Positions 1 to 6,380 of a DNA stretch of 7,152 nt are shown one piece after another. A program made the translations under genes and the position numbers. The stretch comes from Nitrospinaceae bacterium (GTDB lineage Bacteria; Nitrospinota; Nitrospinia; Nitrospinales; VA-1), in assembly GCA_029261675.1 (NCBI GenBank), contig JAJDBA010000336.1, positions 1 through 7,152 of the forward strand. Reading direction: 5' to 3'. How positions within the stretch are numbered: the first letter of the stretch is position 1; each line of letters opens with the position of its first letter. Under the pieces are notes generated by a model. It worked only from the letters and a program-made list of their open reading frames with translations. It searched no databases and was not told where the DNA came from.

Positions 1-32
1 AATCAGTTGCTCTACCCCTGAGCTACGCTGGC
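1..32 (-). tRNA. Partial tRNA, 5' half, probably tRNA-Thr(UGU)
   Basis: Read on the minus strand from 32 to 1, this is the 5' end of a tRNA. It has a 7-nt acceptor strand GCCAGCG, the usual TA linker, a D arm with GCTC pairing to GAGC around loop AGGGGTAGA, and the start of the anticodon stem. The window ends at or just before the anticodon, so the identity is inferred. The string GCAACTGATT before the anticodon resembles known bacterial tRNA-Thr(UGU) genes. Other isoacceptors remain possible. Confidence 0.9.
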
Positions 33-62
33 AATGGGATTGGGTGTGGATTGAAAGAATGT

Positions 63-92
63 ACTTTACCTGTTTTTTGCCTTAAAAATCAA
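63..92 (-). promoter_or_regulatory. Candidate promoter of the tRNA gene
   Basis: On the minus strand, TTGATT (92-87) and TAAAGT (68-63) are separated by 18 bp and match sigma-70 -35 and -10 consensus at four of six positions each. A start near 56 would give a short leader before the tRNA 5' end at 32. The match is weak and the tRNA could instead be read from upstream. Confidence 0.28.
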
Positions 93-103
93 CAGCAAAT
101 CCT

Positions 104-126
104 TACAGGGAACCCTGTATCAGGGT
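104..126. repeat. Overlapping, mutually exclusive inverted repeats
   Basis: TACAGGG (104-110) and CCCTGTA (113-119) form a perfect 7-bp inverted repeat with a 2-nt gap. ACCCTG (112-117) and CAGGGT (121-126) form a perfect 6-bp one with a 3-nt loop. They share the central arm, so only one can fold at a time. A further copy of AACCCTG occurs at 186-192, at the end of the small CxxC gene. It could be a weak transcription end signal for the minus-strand operon, but no T tract follows directly. Confidence 0.55.
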
Positions 127-152
127 GAACATTATATAGCACCCACACCCAG

Positions 153-173
153 CCTCTCCCCTCAAGGGAGAGG
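153..173. repeat. GC-rich hairpin, REP-like
   Basis: CCTCTCCC (153-160) and GGGAGAGG (166-173) form a perfect 8-bp stem with a 5-nt loop. On the minus strand the hairpin is followed by GCTGGGTGTGGGTG. A stem of GGGAGAGG followed by GCTGGGTGAGGG-type sequence is a familiar pattern of dispersed extragenic repeats in proteobacterial genomes, so this is plausibly one copy. It lies 10 bp past the stop of the CxxC gene and could protect or end that transcript, but it lacks the T run of an intrinsic terminator. Confidence 0.5.
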
Positions 174-183
174 AGCATTATCT

Positions 184-417
184 TCAACCCTGTTTTGCTT
201 CGTGCGTTTCCTGACTCCATCCACCATCGGGGCCACAACGGATGCAGCGGATTTGTTTGAACATTTCTTCCCAATCGGCATCTGTGGCGACATAGTCTAA
301 AATGCATCGCAGGGCTTTCGACTTATCACCCAATCGATATTTATCGCTGGCATACTCGAGCATTTTTACCAGGTCTTCTTGCACATCAAATTCAACTGAA
401 ATCTTTTTCCCTGCCAT
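184..417 (-). CDS. Small hypothetical protein with CxxC motif, possibly ribbon-helix-helix-like
   Basis: This gene encodes 77 residues. I do not recognise a characterised family. The N-terminal half (about 4-45) reads as a lysine-rich start, a strand (ISVEFDV, 6-12) and two helices, with a DKSKALRCILDY segment at 31-42. That order is compatible with a ribbon-helix-helix DNA-binding fold, but this is inference from residue pattern only. The C-terminal part has an acidic, aromatic DADWEEMF segment (46-53) and then RCIRCG, with Cys58 and Cys61 as a CxxC pair that could bind metal or undergo redox change. The ATG at 417 has a good ribosome binding site, AAAGGG (430-425), 7 nt upstream. The gene starts 19 bp after the tenA stop and is the last of the minus-strand unit. 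It could regulate or act beside the thiamine genes, or simply be co-transcribed. Confidence 0.75.
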   Translation of the reverse strand: MAGKKISVEFDVQEDLVKMLEYASDKYRLGDKSKALRCILDYVATDADWEEMFKQIRCIRCGPDGGWSQETHEAKQG

Positions 418-436
418 GTTTTTTCCCTTTCAACGT

Positions 437-1090
437 TTAGTTGGGTTGCCAGCTTTCCATTTGGTAGGCGGAATCCCAAAACATCCATTCTAACCGGGTC
501 GACGTTACAAAAGCTTCTTCCATTTTTTGTAGCTGTTTTTTATTCGCATCTTTAGCGACGCGGTCCGTTAAGTCTATCGCATTTTTTACCACGTCTTGAA
601 ATTCTTCACTCGAATACATATCGATCCATTTCTGATACGGATTTTGCGAGGCTGCACTTTTATGGATATGCAGTCCGACTTCTTGATAGATCCAGAAACA
701 GGGCAACAGAGCCGCGAGCGATTCTTCATAACTACCATGGGTTGCTGTCGAGATCAAAAAATTGGTGTAGGTGAAACACCCCGGTGCTTTCTCAACATCC
801 AGTTTTATTCCGTAAAAATCGAAATAGAATTCGTGCAGTCCCCGCTCTGCGATGATCGCTCCTTTAGAAAAATCGAGCAACAAAACAAGGTCGTCGGGAT
901 TGGTCGCGCGAGAAGCGGCAGCGGCAAGGGCGCGGGCGAAGTCTACCAAGTATAAGGAGTCTTGTTTCATATAAAACTGAAATTTTTCTTTGGCAAGGGT
1001 TCCTTCTGCCAGTTCTTGATTAAACGGATGCTCTAAAATAGATTTATATATAGGTTCGATCGCCTTCCAGGCGGATTCTGAAAAAGACAT
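437..1090 (-). CDS. tenA: TenA, aminopyrimidine aminohydrolase / thiaminase II
   Basis: TenA proteins hydrolyse aminomethyl-pyrimidine compounds from degraded thiamine to HMP, and can cleave thiamine itself, in the cytoplasm. The 217-residue length and all-helical pattern fit the family. Key family residues are visible: Asp44 and Tyr47 in QDSLYL, the catalytic Cys131 in PCFWIY, the PYQKWIDMY segment at 151-159, and Glu201 in RLEWMFWDSAY. The cysteine places it in the TenA_C class rather than the cysteine-less TenA_E class. The ATG at 1090 lies 4 bp after the thiD stop, with only a distant GGGGA upstream, so translation is probably coupled to thiD. In yeast Thi20 the same two activities are fused in the same order (ThiD then TenA), which supports a shared salvage role. 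The exact substrate cannot be read from sequence. Confidence 0.95.
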   Translation of the reverse strand: MSFSESAWKAIEPIYKSILEHPFNQELAEGTLAKEKFQFYMKQDSLYLVDFARALAAAASRATNPDDLVLLLDFSKGAIIAERGLHEFYFDFYGIKLDVEKAPGCFTYTNFLISTATHGSYEESLAALLPCFWIYQEVGLHIHKSAASQNPYQKWIDMYSSEEFQDVVKNAIDLTDRVAKDANKKQLQKMEEAFVTSTRLEWMFWDSAYQMESWQPN

Positions 1091-1094
1091 ACTG

Positions 1095-1901
1095 TTATTT
1101 TCCCCAAGTATTATAAAAATGCATTACGGGTCCTTTACCGTGACCCAGGTTTTTATCTGCACCTGCTATAAGAGCTTGTGTGAGATAAGTTTTTGCTTCT
1201 TTAACGGCATCTTCCAGATTATAAGACCGGGCGAGAAAAGCCGCAACGGCTGAAGAAAATGTACAACCCGCTCCGTGTAAGTTTTTGGTATCTATGCGTT
1301 CTTGCTTTAGCCATTGCGGGTCACCGCCTTCAATCACTAAACAATCGTCACTCGCACGAGCCGATAGCGCCCCGCCTTTGACTACGACGGCCTTGGGGCC
1401 TGATTTATTTAGATCGATCGCTGCCTGTTGCATGGACTCAAGTGAGTCAATCGAGCAACCCAACAAAGCCTCTATCTCAGGTATGTTGGGTGTGATTAAG
1501 GTTGCCAATGGAAACAGTTCATTTTTGATAGATTCAACCGCGTCTTCCTGCAATAACCGATCTCCACTCTTTGCAAACATCACCGGGTCGAGCACGATAG
1601 GACATGCTTTAATTTCACGTAAGCATTTTGCGACTGCTTTAATAACAGGGGTGTTGAACAACATACCTATCTTGATAGCATCGACACCAATATCCTCCAA
1701 GATGGAGTTTATTTGTTTTTCTACAAACTGCGGTTCAATTTCTTGAATATCTTTTACGCCTTGTGTGTTTTGAGCCGTCAATGCGGTGATAACCGACATG
1801 CCATAGCAACCTAGCGCAGAAAAGGTTTTGAGGTCTGCCTGAATACCCGCACCGCCGCTGTTGTCAGACCCTGCTATTGTTAAGGCACGGTAATAATTCA
1901 T
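1095..1901 (-). CDS. thiD: ThiD, hydroxymethylpyrimidine / HMP-phosphate kinase
   Basis: ThiD phosphorylates HMP to HMP-P and then to HMP-PP, the pyrimidine half of thiamine phosphate, using ATP. The 268-residue protein is full length for this ribokinase-like family. Near the N terminus it has the substrate-binding segment AGSDNSGGAGIQADLKTF. Further on come the DPVMFAKSGDRLL segment, PNIPEIEALLG, the KGG strand, and the oxyanion-hole motif HGAGCTFSSA. Its Cys213 matches the numbering of the catalytic cysteine in enterobacterial ThiD. The motif carries Ala where many relatives have Thr (HGTGC). The C-terminal GHGKGPVMHFY ending is also typical. The ATG at 1901 begins the first conserved strand, although no clear Shine-Dalgarno precedes it. 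It sits 14 bp after the TIR-TPR gene and 4 bp before tenA. No TPP riboswitch is seen upstream, so control probably follows the operon promoter. Confidence 0.97.
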   Translation of the reverse strand: MNYYRALTIAGSDNSGGAGIQADLKTFSALGCYGMSVITALTAQNTQGVKDIQEIEPQFVEKQINSILEDIGVDAIKIGMLFNTPVIKAVAKCLREIKACPIVLDPVMFAKSGDRLLQEDAVESIKNELFPLATLITPNIPEIEALLGCSIDSLESMQQAAIDLNKSGPKAVVVKGGALSARASDDCLVIEGGDPQWLKQERIDTKNLHGAGCTFSSAVAAFLARSYNLEDAVKEAKTYLTQALIAGADKNLGHGKGPVMHFYNTWGK

Positions 1902-1915
1902 ATTCTGGGGATTTT

Positions 1916-3190
1916 CTAAAAATTTCTTAATGAGTCAATGCGCCGCATCAAAGATTTAGACCAGCCCGTCTTAACATATTTAAGATTTTCTTCTGCTTCT
2001 TCAATTTGCGAAAGGGCCAGGTCGCGCTTTTCTATTTTGAAAAATATTTCTGCTAAATCAATACGGATTTGAATTTCTTCTTTTCTATTTTCAATATATT
2101 TAGCAATCTTAAAAGCCTGCTCAAAGCATTCGATCGCTTTCTCCCATTGTTCCAGCTTTCGATAGTTGAGTCCGATGCCAACCAGCAACTCCAACTGTTT
2201 GTCGTCATCTTCTAATTCGCGGTAACTTTCAAGGGCCTTAAAATAGCAATCGATTGCCTTTTCAATTTTGCCTTGCTTTACATATACAAATCCAATCCCG
2301 TTATAGGAGGTGCCTACATAAGCATGCAACCCTTTAGATTCTGCAAGCACGCGTTGTTCTTCGTAATAGTTCTTTGCTCGATCAATGTTTCCGGAAACGG
2401 CATAGGCATCTCCTAGATTGGCCAGCAGACCACAAACTTCTTCAAAATTTTCAAACTCCTGTGAAATATTTAGTTGCTCTTTAAAATACTGAATCGCTTT
2501 TCGAGTTTGCCCCAGTCGGGAGTAAGCAAGTGCAAGTGCCGACAATGCATTTTTCTCCGCTTCTTTGTCGGCGACCCCACGCGCTTTTTGTAGGAAAATG
2601 GTTTCTGCTTCGATCATCTTGCGCACCTGCAAAAAGTCAGATGTCTCTAAATCCACTTTATCTTTTTTGGTATTTCGACCATCGATTTCGGCCAGCCGCT
2701 GATAATTGACTTCCACCGACTCTGTCATCTTTCCCTTTACTTCTTTGATAAAGTTCAGTTCTTCTTCGAGATGTTCGAGAAGAACTTCCATATCTTCAGA
2801 CCAGAAAACCGTTCGCAAGCGATGCGATCTGCAATCGAGCAACTTCTTTAGCGCGCCGGGGACGTTGTCCTTCTCTGGCAGCTTTGCATCGTCGATCAGT
2901 ACTGGAACAATTAAAATATCTTGATTCATTGCCGATATTATTTCAAATCGGATGTGTTCATTATCAATAAGGTTATAAGCGGAAATATCCTCGGGAGATG
3001 GGTCGGCACAAACGACAACGATCAATGCATCACAACCTTCAATTTGGGTTCTAATTCTCTCTTTTGAAATATTTTGGTTATAGATTGAAACTTTACATTC
3101 TGATTCCAAAAAAGATTCACTTTGACGAGCAATTTTATGTGAAAAAGTTTCTGCCAGTGGGGAGCTTGAGCTGAAGTAGATTGACGACAC
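1916..3190 (-). CDS. TIR domain-TPR repeat protein
   Basis: This gene encodes 424 residues with no signal peptide, so the product is cytoplasmic. Residues 1-145 follow the order of a bacterial TIR domain: strand SSIYFSSSS (2-10), a helix, strand KVSIY (33-37), helix and DALIVVV (54-60), NEHIRFEIISAM (77-88), strand ILIVPVLIDD (92-101), then PGALKKLL and a final SEDMEVLLEHLEEEL helix. Glu83 in the IRFEI segment is the likely counterpart of the catalytic glutamate of NAD-cleaving TIR enzymes. A polar linker (about 150-205) leads to roughly five 40-residue TPR units (about 210-405) with G-Y, A and Y-F signatures. TPRs usually mediate protein contacts. The GTG start at 3190 is fixed by an in-frame stop two codons upstream. 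No clear ribosome binding site is visible. Its role may be signalling or defence. NADase activity is inference, and a scaffold role is the alternative. Confidence 0.85.
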   Translation of the reverse strand: MSSIYFSSSSPLAETFSHKIARQSESFLESECKVSIYNQNISKERIRTQIEGCDALIVVVCADPSPEDISAYNLIDNEHIRFEIISAMNQDILIVPVLIDDAKLPEKDNVPGALKKLLDCRSHRLRTVFWSEDMEVLLEHLEEELNFIKEVKGKMTESVEVNYQRLAEIDGRNTKKDKVDLETSDFLQVRKMIEAETIFLQKARGVADKEAEKNALSALALAYSRLGQTRKAIQYFKEQLNISQEFENFEEVCGLLANLGDAYAVSGNIDRAKNYYEEQRVLAESKGLHAYVGTSYNGIGFVYVKQGKIEKAIDCYFKALESYRELEDDDKQLELLVGIGLNYRKLEQWEKAIECFEQAFKIAKYIENRKEEIQIRIDLAEIFFKIEKRDLALSQIEEAEENLKYVKTGWSKSLMRRIDSLRNF

Positions 3191-3228
3191 GTTTTAATCA
3201 AATTTAAGATTAATAAAATGCTCGATTT

Positions 3229-4008
3229 TTAATTCAACTCTTGGGAGGAAAATATTTTCAATGTTTCCAGAACAGAAACCAGAGAATTTGAAAAATGGTC
3301 CATTAAAATTTTCAATTCTTCTTTTTGTTCCTCTTTAATTGCAGATTCTAATCTTTGAGAAATATCGGCAAGATCTTTCGCGCCAATACTTGCTGCCGAA
3401 CCTCTTACCGTATGGGCCTGTCTCGCCGCCACGAGTGTTTCGTTATTTTCCAATGCCTTTTTTATTTCTGTCAATGTGTTCAAATTGACTTGGTAAAATT
3501 TTTCCAAAATTTTCTTGTATATTTCCGTATTACCTCCCGCGACCCTGAGACCTTCTTTTGTTTCTATTCCTGCCAGATCAGGAAATTCACCCTCTACCCG
3601 TTTGTCAATGGTCGGAGCATCGCTTTGGGTTTCAGTGTTTTTTTTATTTTTGGAAATCCATTTATCCAATAAATATGTTAATTCCATAAACTTGAAGGGC
3701 TTTGAAATATAATCGCTCATTCCCGCATCGATGCATTTTTTTTTGTCTCCCGACATCGCATTTGCAGTAAACGCAATAATGGGAATGGTGTTGCCTGATT
3801 TCCGAATTTTCCGAGTGGCTTCATATCCATCCATAACTGGCATTTGGCAATCCATCAACACACAGTCAAATATTTCTTTACCCAACATCTCTAAAGCTTC
3901 TTGTCCGTTATTGGCTACAGATATCAGGTAACCTTCCTCTTGCAGTAACTCCAAGGCAAGCACTCGATTAACTTCATTATCCTCAACCAGTAATATCTTC
4001 TTTTCCAT
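3229..4008 (-). CDS. Response regulator receiver-Hpt phosphotransfer protein
   Basis: This is a 259-residue cytoplasmic phosphorelay protein. The receiver domain (about 3-120) has the acidic pair Glu9/Asp10 in LLVEDNEVNR, the phospho-acceptor Asp53 in LMDCQMPVMDG, Thr81 in AFTANAM and Lys103 in SKPF. After a polar linker, an Hpt domain (about 142-259) begins with the usual DLAGIETKEGLRVAGGN entry and carries the phosphorylatable His199 in AHTVRGSAASIGA. This arrangement is the tail of many hybrid histidine kinases, but there is no kinase core here or upstream, so it must receive phosphate from a separate kinase. I chose the ATG at 4008. An upstream TTG at 4032 is in frame but adds eight residues outside the receiver fold. 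It is the first gene of the minus-strand unit, 38 bp before the TIR-TPR gene, and may act on that protein. Confidence 0.95.
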   Translation of the reverse strand: MEKKILLVEDNEVNRVLALELLQEEGYLISVANNGQEALEMLGKEIFDCVLMDCQMPVMDGYEATRKIRKSGNTIPIIAFTANAMSGDKKKCIDAGMSDYISKPFKFMELTYLLDKWISKNKKNTETQSDAPTIDKRVEGEFPDLAGIETKEGLRVAGGNTEIYKKILEKFYQVNLNTLTEIKKALENNETLVAARQAHTVRGSAASIGAKDLADISQRLESAIKEEQKEELKILMDHFSNSLVSVLETLKIFSSQELN

Positions 4009-4082
4009 ATTCTTTATTCTAATCAGTACCAAAAACTAGTTCGGTCACTAAAAACCTTTTTCTTCGAATATTGGGATTGTTT

Positions 4083-4110
4083 ATTATAACCCTTATTTCC
4101 TAACAGAGAA
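4083..4110 (-). promoter_or_regulatory. Candidate promoter of the receiver-Hpt/TIR-TPR/thiD/tenA unit
   Basis: On the minus strand there is a perfect -10 hexamer TATAAT (4088-4083). A weak -35, TTCTCT (4110-4105), lies 16 bp upstream with three of six consensus positions. A start near 4075 would leave a leader of about 65 nt before the ATG at 4008. No riboswitch-like fold is recognisable in that leader. Confidence 0.45.
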
Positions 4111-4115
4111 CCAAA

Positions 4116-4142
4116 TTGCATAACCTTATTTATAACTTTAAT
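4116..4142 (+). promoter_or_regulatory. Weak candidate promoter of the exported TPR gene
   Basis: TTGCAT (4116-4121) and TTTAAT (4137-4142) are 15 bp apart and would place a start about 35 bp before the ATG at 4185. Spacing is short, and several other AT-rich hexamers nearby could serve as the -10. The ribosome binding site of the gene itself is good: AAAAGG at 4173-4178, 6 nt before the ATG. Confidence 0.25.
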
Positions 4143-4184
4143 TATGCTAAAATTGATTATCCGCAACCCTTGAAAAGGTAATTT

Positions 4185-5780
4185 ATGTTTCAGGTTCTTA
4201 TTTCTTTATTGGCACTTGTTGCAGTGAATCTCAGTTCGTTTGCGTATGCCTCTGATTCCTCCAACCAACTTGGGACCGTAGAATTCTCGACCTCCTCTTC
4301 CGGACCTGCGCAAAAACATTTTGTTCGTGGTGTGGCAGCCTTGCATTCGTTCTGGTACACAGAAGCTTTAAGCGCCTTTGAACAATCCATAATTGCTGAT
4401 CCTAATTTCGCGATGGGTTATTGGGGGCTGGCCATGGCCCATAACCACCCGCTCTGGGAAGACCAAGATGAAAAATCTGCAAGGGAGGCCCTTTCAAAAG
4501 TAGCAGAAATTTCGAAGCTAACACAGCGAGAGCAAGACTATATTCACGCCGTCCGACTTCTTTATGGTGATGACGAGAAGCATATGCGCGATAAAGCTTA
4601 TTCTAAAGCGATGGAATATATTTATCACAACTATCCTGATGATTTAGAGGCCGCTTGTTTTTACAGTTTGTCCAAGCTGGGTGTCGCCAGAAACACAGTC
4701 AACAAATTAAGACTGCAAGTTGAGGCGGGTGCGATCGCTCTTGAAGTTTTTCAAAAAAACCCCGATCATCCCTGCGCGGCACATTATGCCATCCATGCTT
4801 TTGATCACCCCGATCTGGCGCGACTGGCCTTACCTTCCGCCAAGCGGTATGCAAAAATTGCACCAGCATCGCATCATGCTCAACATATGTCGGCGCATAT
4901 TTTTGTGCAACTTGGCATGTGGTCTGATGCCGTGATATCTAACGAAAATGGCTGGCGCACTTCGGTCGATTGGGTAGAACAGAAAAACCTACCGCGGAGT
5001 GAACGTGATTACCATAGTTTGCAATGGCTGCACTATGCTTACCTGCAACAAGGACTCCTTGAAAAAGCCGCAGCGGTTTTTGATATTCAGCAAAGAGATA
5101 TGCGTGAAGGGATTCAGTCTCAATCCAATTTAAGAGCCGGAAAATATTATTACCGTATGCTTGCTGCCAGAGTTATTGAAACAGAGCAATGGGAAGCCGC
5201 AGACCAATTCCCTTTACCGGATGGATGGAAACCCAAAAGTTTTTCCCTAGCTGGATATAATTTCGCTCGCGGATTCGCCGCCGGGATGCAGGGAAAAATT
5301 GCAGAGGCAAAAAAGTATCTTAGCGAGATGCAAGCCATTCGAAAAAATGGGCTTCGCGAAAACTATTTCAAGCGTATTGAATATCTACAAGTATGGGAAC
5401 TCGAAATTCAAACAGCGATCAAACTTTTTGAAAAAGATTATAACGCCGCGATTGAACTCGCAAAGAAAGCGGTCTTGTTGGAGGAGAAATTGCCTGCACC
5501 TTCTGGTCCACCGCGTATTCTCAAACCTACTTATGAGTTGCTCGGAGAAGTTTATTTGAAGGCCGGCAAACCCATTCAAGCCTATGAAAAATTTTCAATC
5601 TCCTTATTACGGCATCCTAATCGAATTCGCTCTTTAGTGGGTGCGGCCCGCGCCGCCAGTGCAAAAGGAGATAGAGATATTGCAATGGAGAACTACCGGC
5701 AGGTGGTCAACCAATTTAAAGGTGCTAGTTCGGAGTTGCCTGAATTAAATGAAACGAGAAAGTTTTTTGGGGAGAAATAA
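4185..5780 (+). CDS. Exported TPR protein with a conserved histidine cluster
   Basis: This gene encodes 531 residues. Residues 1-22 form a hydrophobic signal peptide with an AYA-S cleavage site. It lacks the usual positive charge after Met1. The mature part starts with a TPR-like unit (45-91) holding HFVRGVAALHSFWY and NFAMGYWGLAMAHNHPLW. A histidine-rich core (192-240) follows, NPDHPCAAHYAIHAFDHPD and then SHHAQHMSAHIF, with eight His in 44 residues and two HxxxH pairs (200/204 and 234/238). The C-terminal third (about 405-520) carries more TPR units, including GPPRILKPTYELLGEVYLKAG and LRHPNRIRSLVGAARAA. I recognise this pattern from a widespread family of secreted TPR proteins without a known function. 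Protein binding is expected from TPRs. Metal binding by the histidines is inference. It is transcribed away from the phosphorelay gene and seems to be a single-gene unit. No hairpin terminator is visible after its stop. Confidence 0.92.
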   Translation: MFQVLISLLALVAVNLSSFAYASDSSNQLGTVEFSTSSSGPAQKHFVRGVAALHSFWYTEALSAFEQSIIADPNFAMGYWGLAMAHNHPLWEDQDEKSAREALSKVAEISKLTQREQDYIHAVRLLYGDDEKHMRDKAYSKAMEYIYHNYPDDLEAACFYSLSKLGVARNTVNKLRLQVEAGAIALEVFQKNPDHPCAAHYAIHAFDHPDLARLALPSAKRYAKIAPASHHAQHMSAHIFVQLGMWSDAVISNENGWRTSVDWVEQKNLPRSERDYHSLQWLHYAYLQQGLLEKAAAVFDIQQRDMREGIQSQSNLRAGKYYYRMLAARVIETEQWEAADQFPLPDGWKPKSFSLAGYNFARGFAAGMQGKIAEAKKYLSEMQAIRKNGLRENYFKRIEYLQVWELEIQTAIKLFEKDYNAAIELAKKAVLLEEKLPAPSGPPRILKPTYELLGEVYLKAGKPIQAYEKFSISLLRHPNRIRSLVGAARAASAKGDRDIAMENYRQVVNQFKGASSELPELNETRKFFGEK

Positions 5781-5806
5781 AGATATCAGAACTTACTGCG
5801 GGTCGG

Positions 5807-6373
5807 TTATTGTGCGGAGCCTTTGATTAAGACCTTGGCTGCCTTTTTGGCTCTTACTGCGCTGAGATGCGAATTGTTCACTTGAGCCATAGTGATGGCT
5901 CCTTCTATTAACAGCATAAATTGTTCAGATAATTCATCGGCATCTTGCAATTCTGCTTCCTCTGCCAAACTTTGGATGTACTTCTGAGTCAAAATTTTTG
6001 ATTCCTGGCAAACACTTCGTATGGATGTACCTTCTTCGGGATACTCCCCCATTGCCCTGACAAACAGGCATCCTGAAAAATTTTTGCTGTTAAACCATTC
6101 CTCTAAAATATCAAAAATCACCAACAGACGATCTTTCGGGTTTTCTGTTTTCGCTTCAACAGTTCGCATAAAGGAATTGCGGTGGCGTTCGTCGTAGTAG
6201 CGAAGGACGGCAAGAATAAGCTCTTCCTTCGATTTGAAATGATGATAGAGCGTTTTTTTGGTGATGCTCGCTTTTTCCGCGATAGCATTAACCCCTACCG
6301 CACTGTATCCAGTTATCGAAAATAACTCCAGCGCCGCCTGAATTAGTTGTTCGCGTTTTGATAATAGTGGCAC
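5807..6373 (-). CDS. TetR/AcrR-family transcriptional repressor
   Basis: This gene encodes 188 residues, a normal length for the family. The N-terminal DNA-binding part is clear: SKREQLIQAALELFSITGYSAVGVNAIAEKA, and then the recognition helix and its tail, SITKKTLYHHFKSKEEL (helix-turn-helix about 27-46). The C-terminal ligand domain has a conserved-looking FSGCLFVRAMGEYP segment with Cys102, and a second cysteine at 122. A GC-F-A-E pattern occurs in several TetR subgroups, some of which sense reactive electrophiles, but the ligand here is unknown. The start is GTG at 6373, preceded 7 nt away by nine consecutive G residues that serve as the ribosome binding site. It diverges from the YHS gene. 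Matching 17-bp elements in front of both genes suggest that it represses itself and the YHS gene. It converges on the exported TPR gene with a 26-bp gap. Confidence 0.96.
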   Translation of the reverse strand: MPLLSKREQLIQAALELFSITGYSAVGVNAIAEKASITKKTLYHHFKSKEELILAVLRYYDERHRNSFMRTVEAKTENPKDRLLVIFDILEEWFNSKNFSGCLFVRAMGEYPEEGTSIRSVCQESKILTQKYIQSLAEEAELQDADELSEQFMLLIEGAITMAQVNNSHLSAVRAKKAAKVLIKGSAQ

Positions 6374-6380
6374 AACTTAA

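Noticed and set aside
1..183. Integration site or mobile element at the tRNA
   Set aside because: There is no integrase, transposase or duplicated tRNA 3' end in the window. Only the 5' half of the tRNA is visible.
89..307. Minus-strand open frame of 72 codons overlapping the CxxC gene and the repeats
   Set aside because: Half of it overlaps the better supported CxxC gene in another frame, and the rest translates the REP-like hairpin region.
596..955. Plus-strand open frame of 119 codons across tenA
   Set aside because: It runs antisense within a clearly conserved enzyme gene, has no recognisable domain and is explained by the tenA coding pattern.
1285..1746. Plus-strand open frame of 153 codons across thiD
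   Set aside because: Antisense shadow of thiD. Its sequence has the serine- and isoleucine-rich look of a reverse-strand reading, with no domain.
4009..4032. Longer receiver-Hpt protein starting at a TTG at 4032
   Set aside because: The extra eight residues lie before the first receiver strand, and the ATG at 4008 (MEKKILLVEDN) gives the normal start of the fold. Neither has a strong ribosome binding site.
4009..4184. TPP riboswitch ahead of the operon that contains thiD and tenA
   Set aside because: I looked for the conserved CUGAGA and the later GCG/GGGA-type elements here and in the short gaps before thiD and tenA and found none.
5781..5806. Bidirectional terminator between the convergent TPR and tetR-type genes
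   Set aside because: No stem of useful length with a T tract is visible in the 26-bp gap or its immediate flanks.
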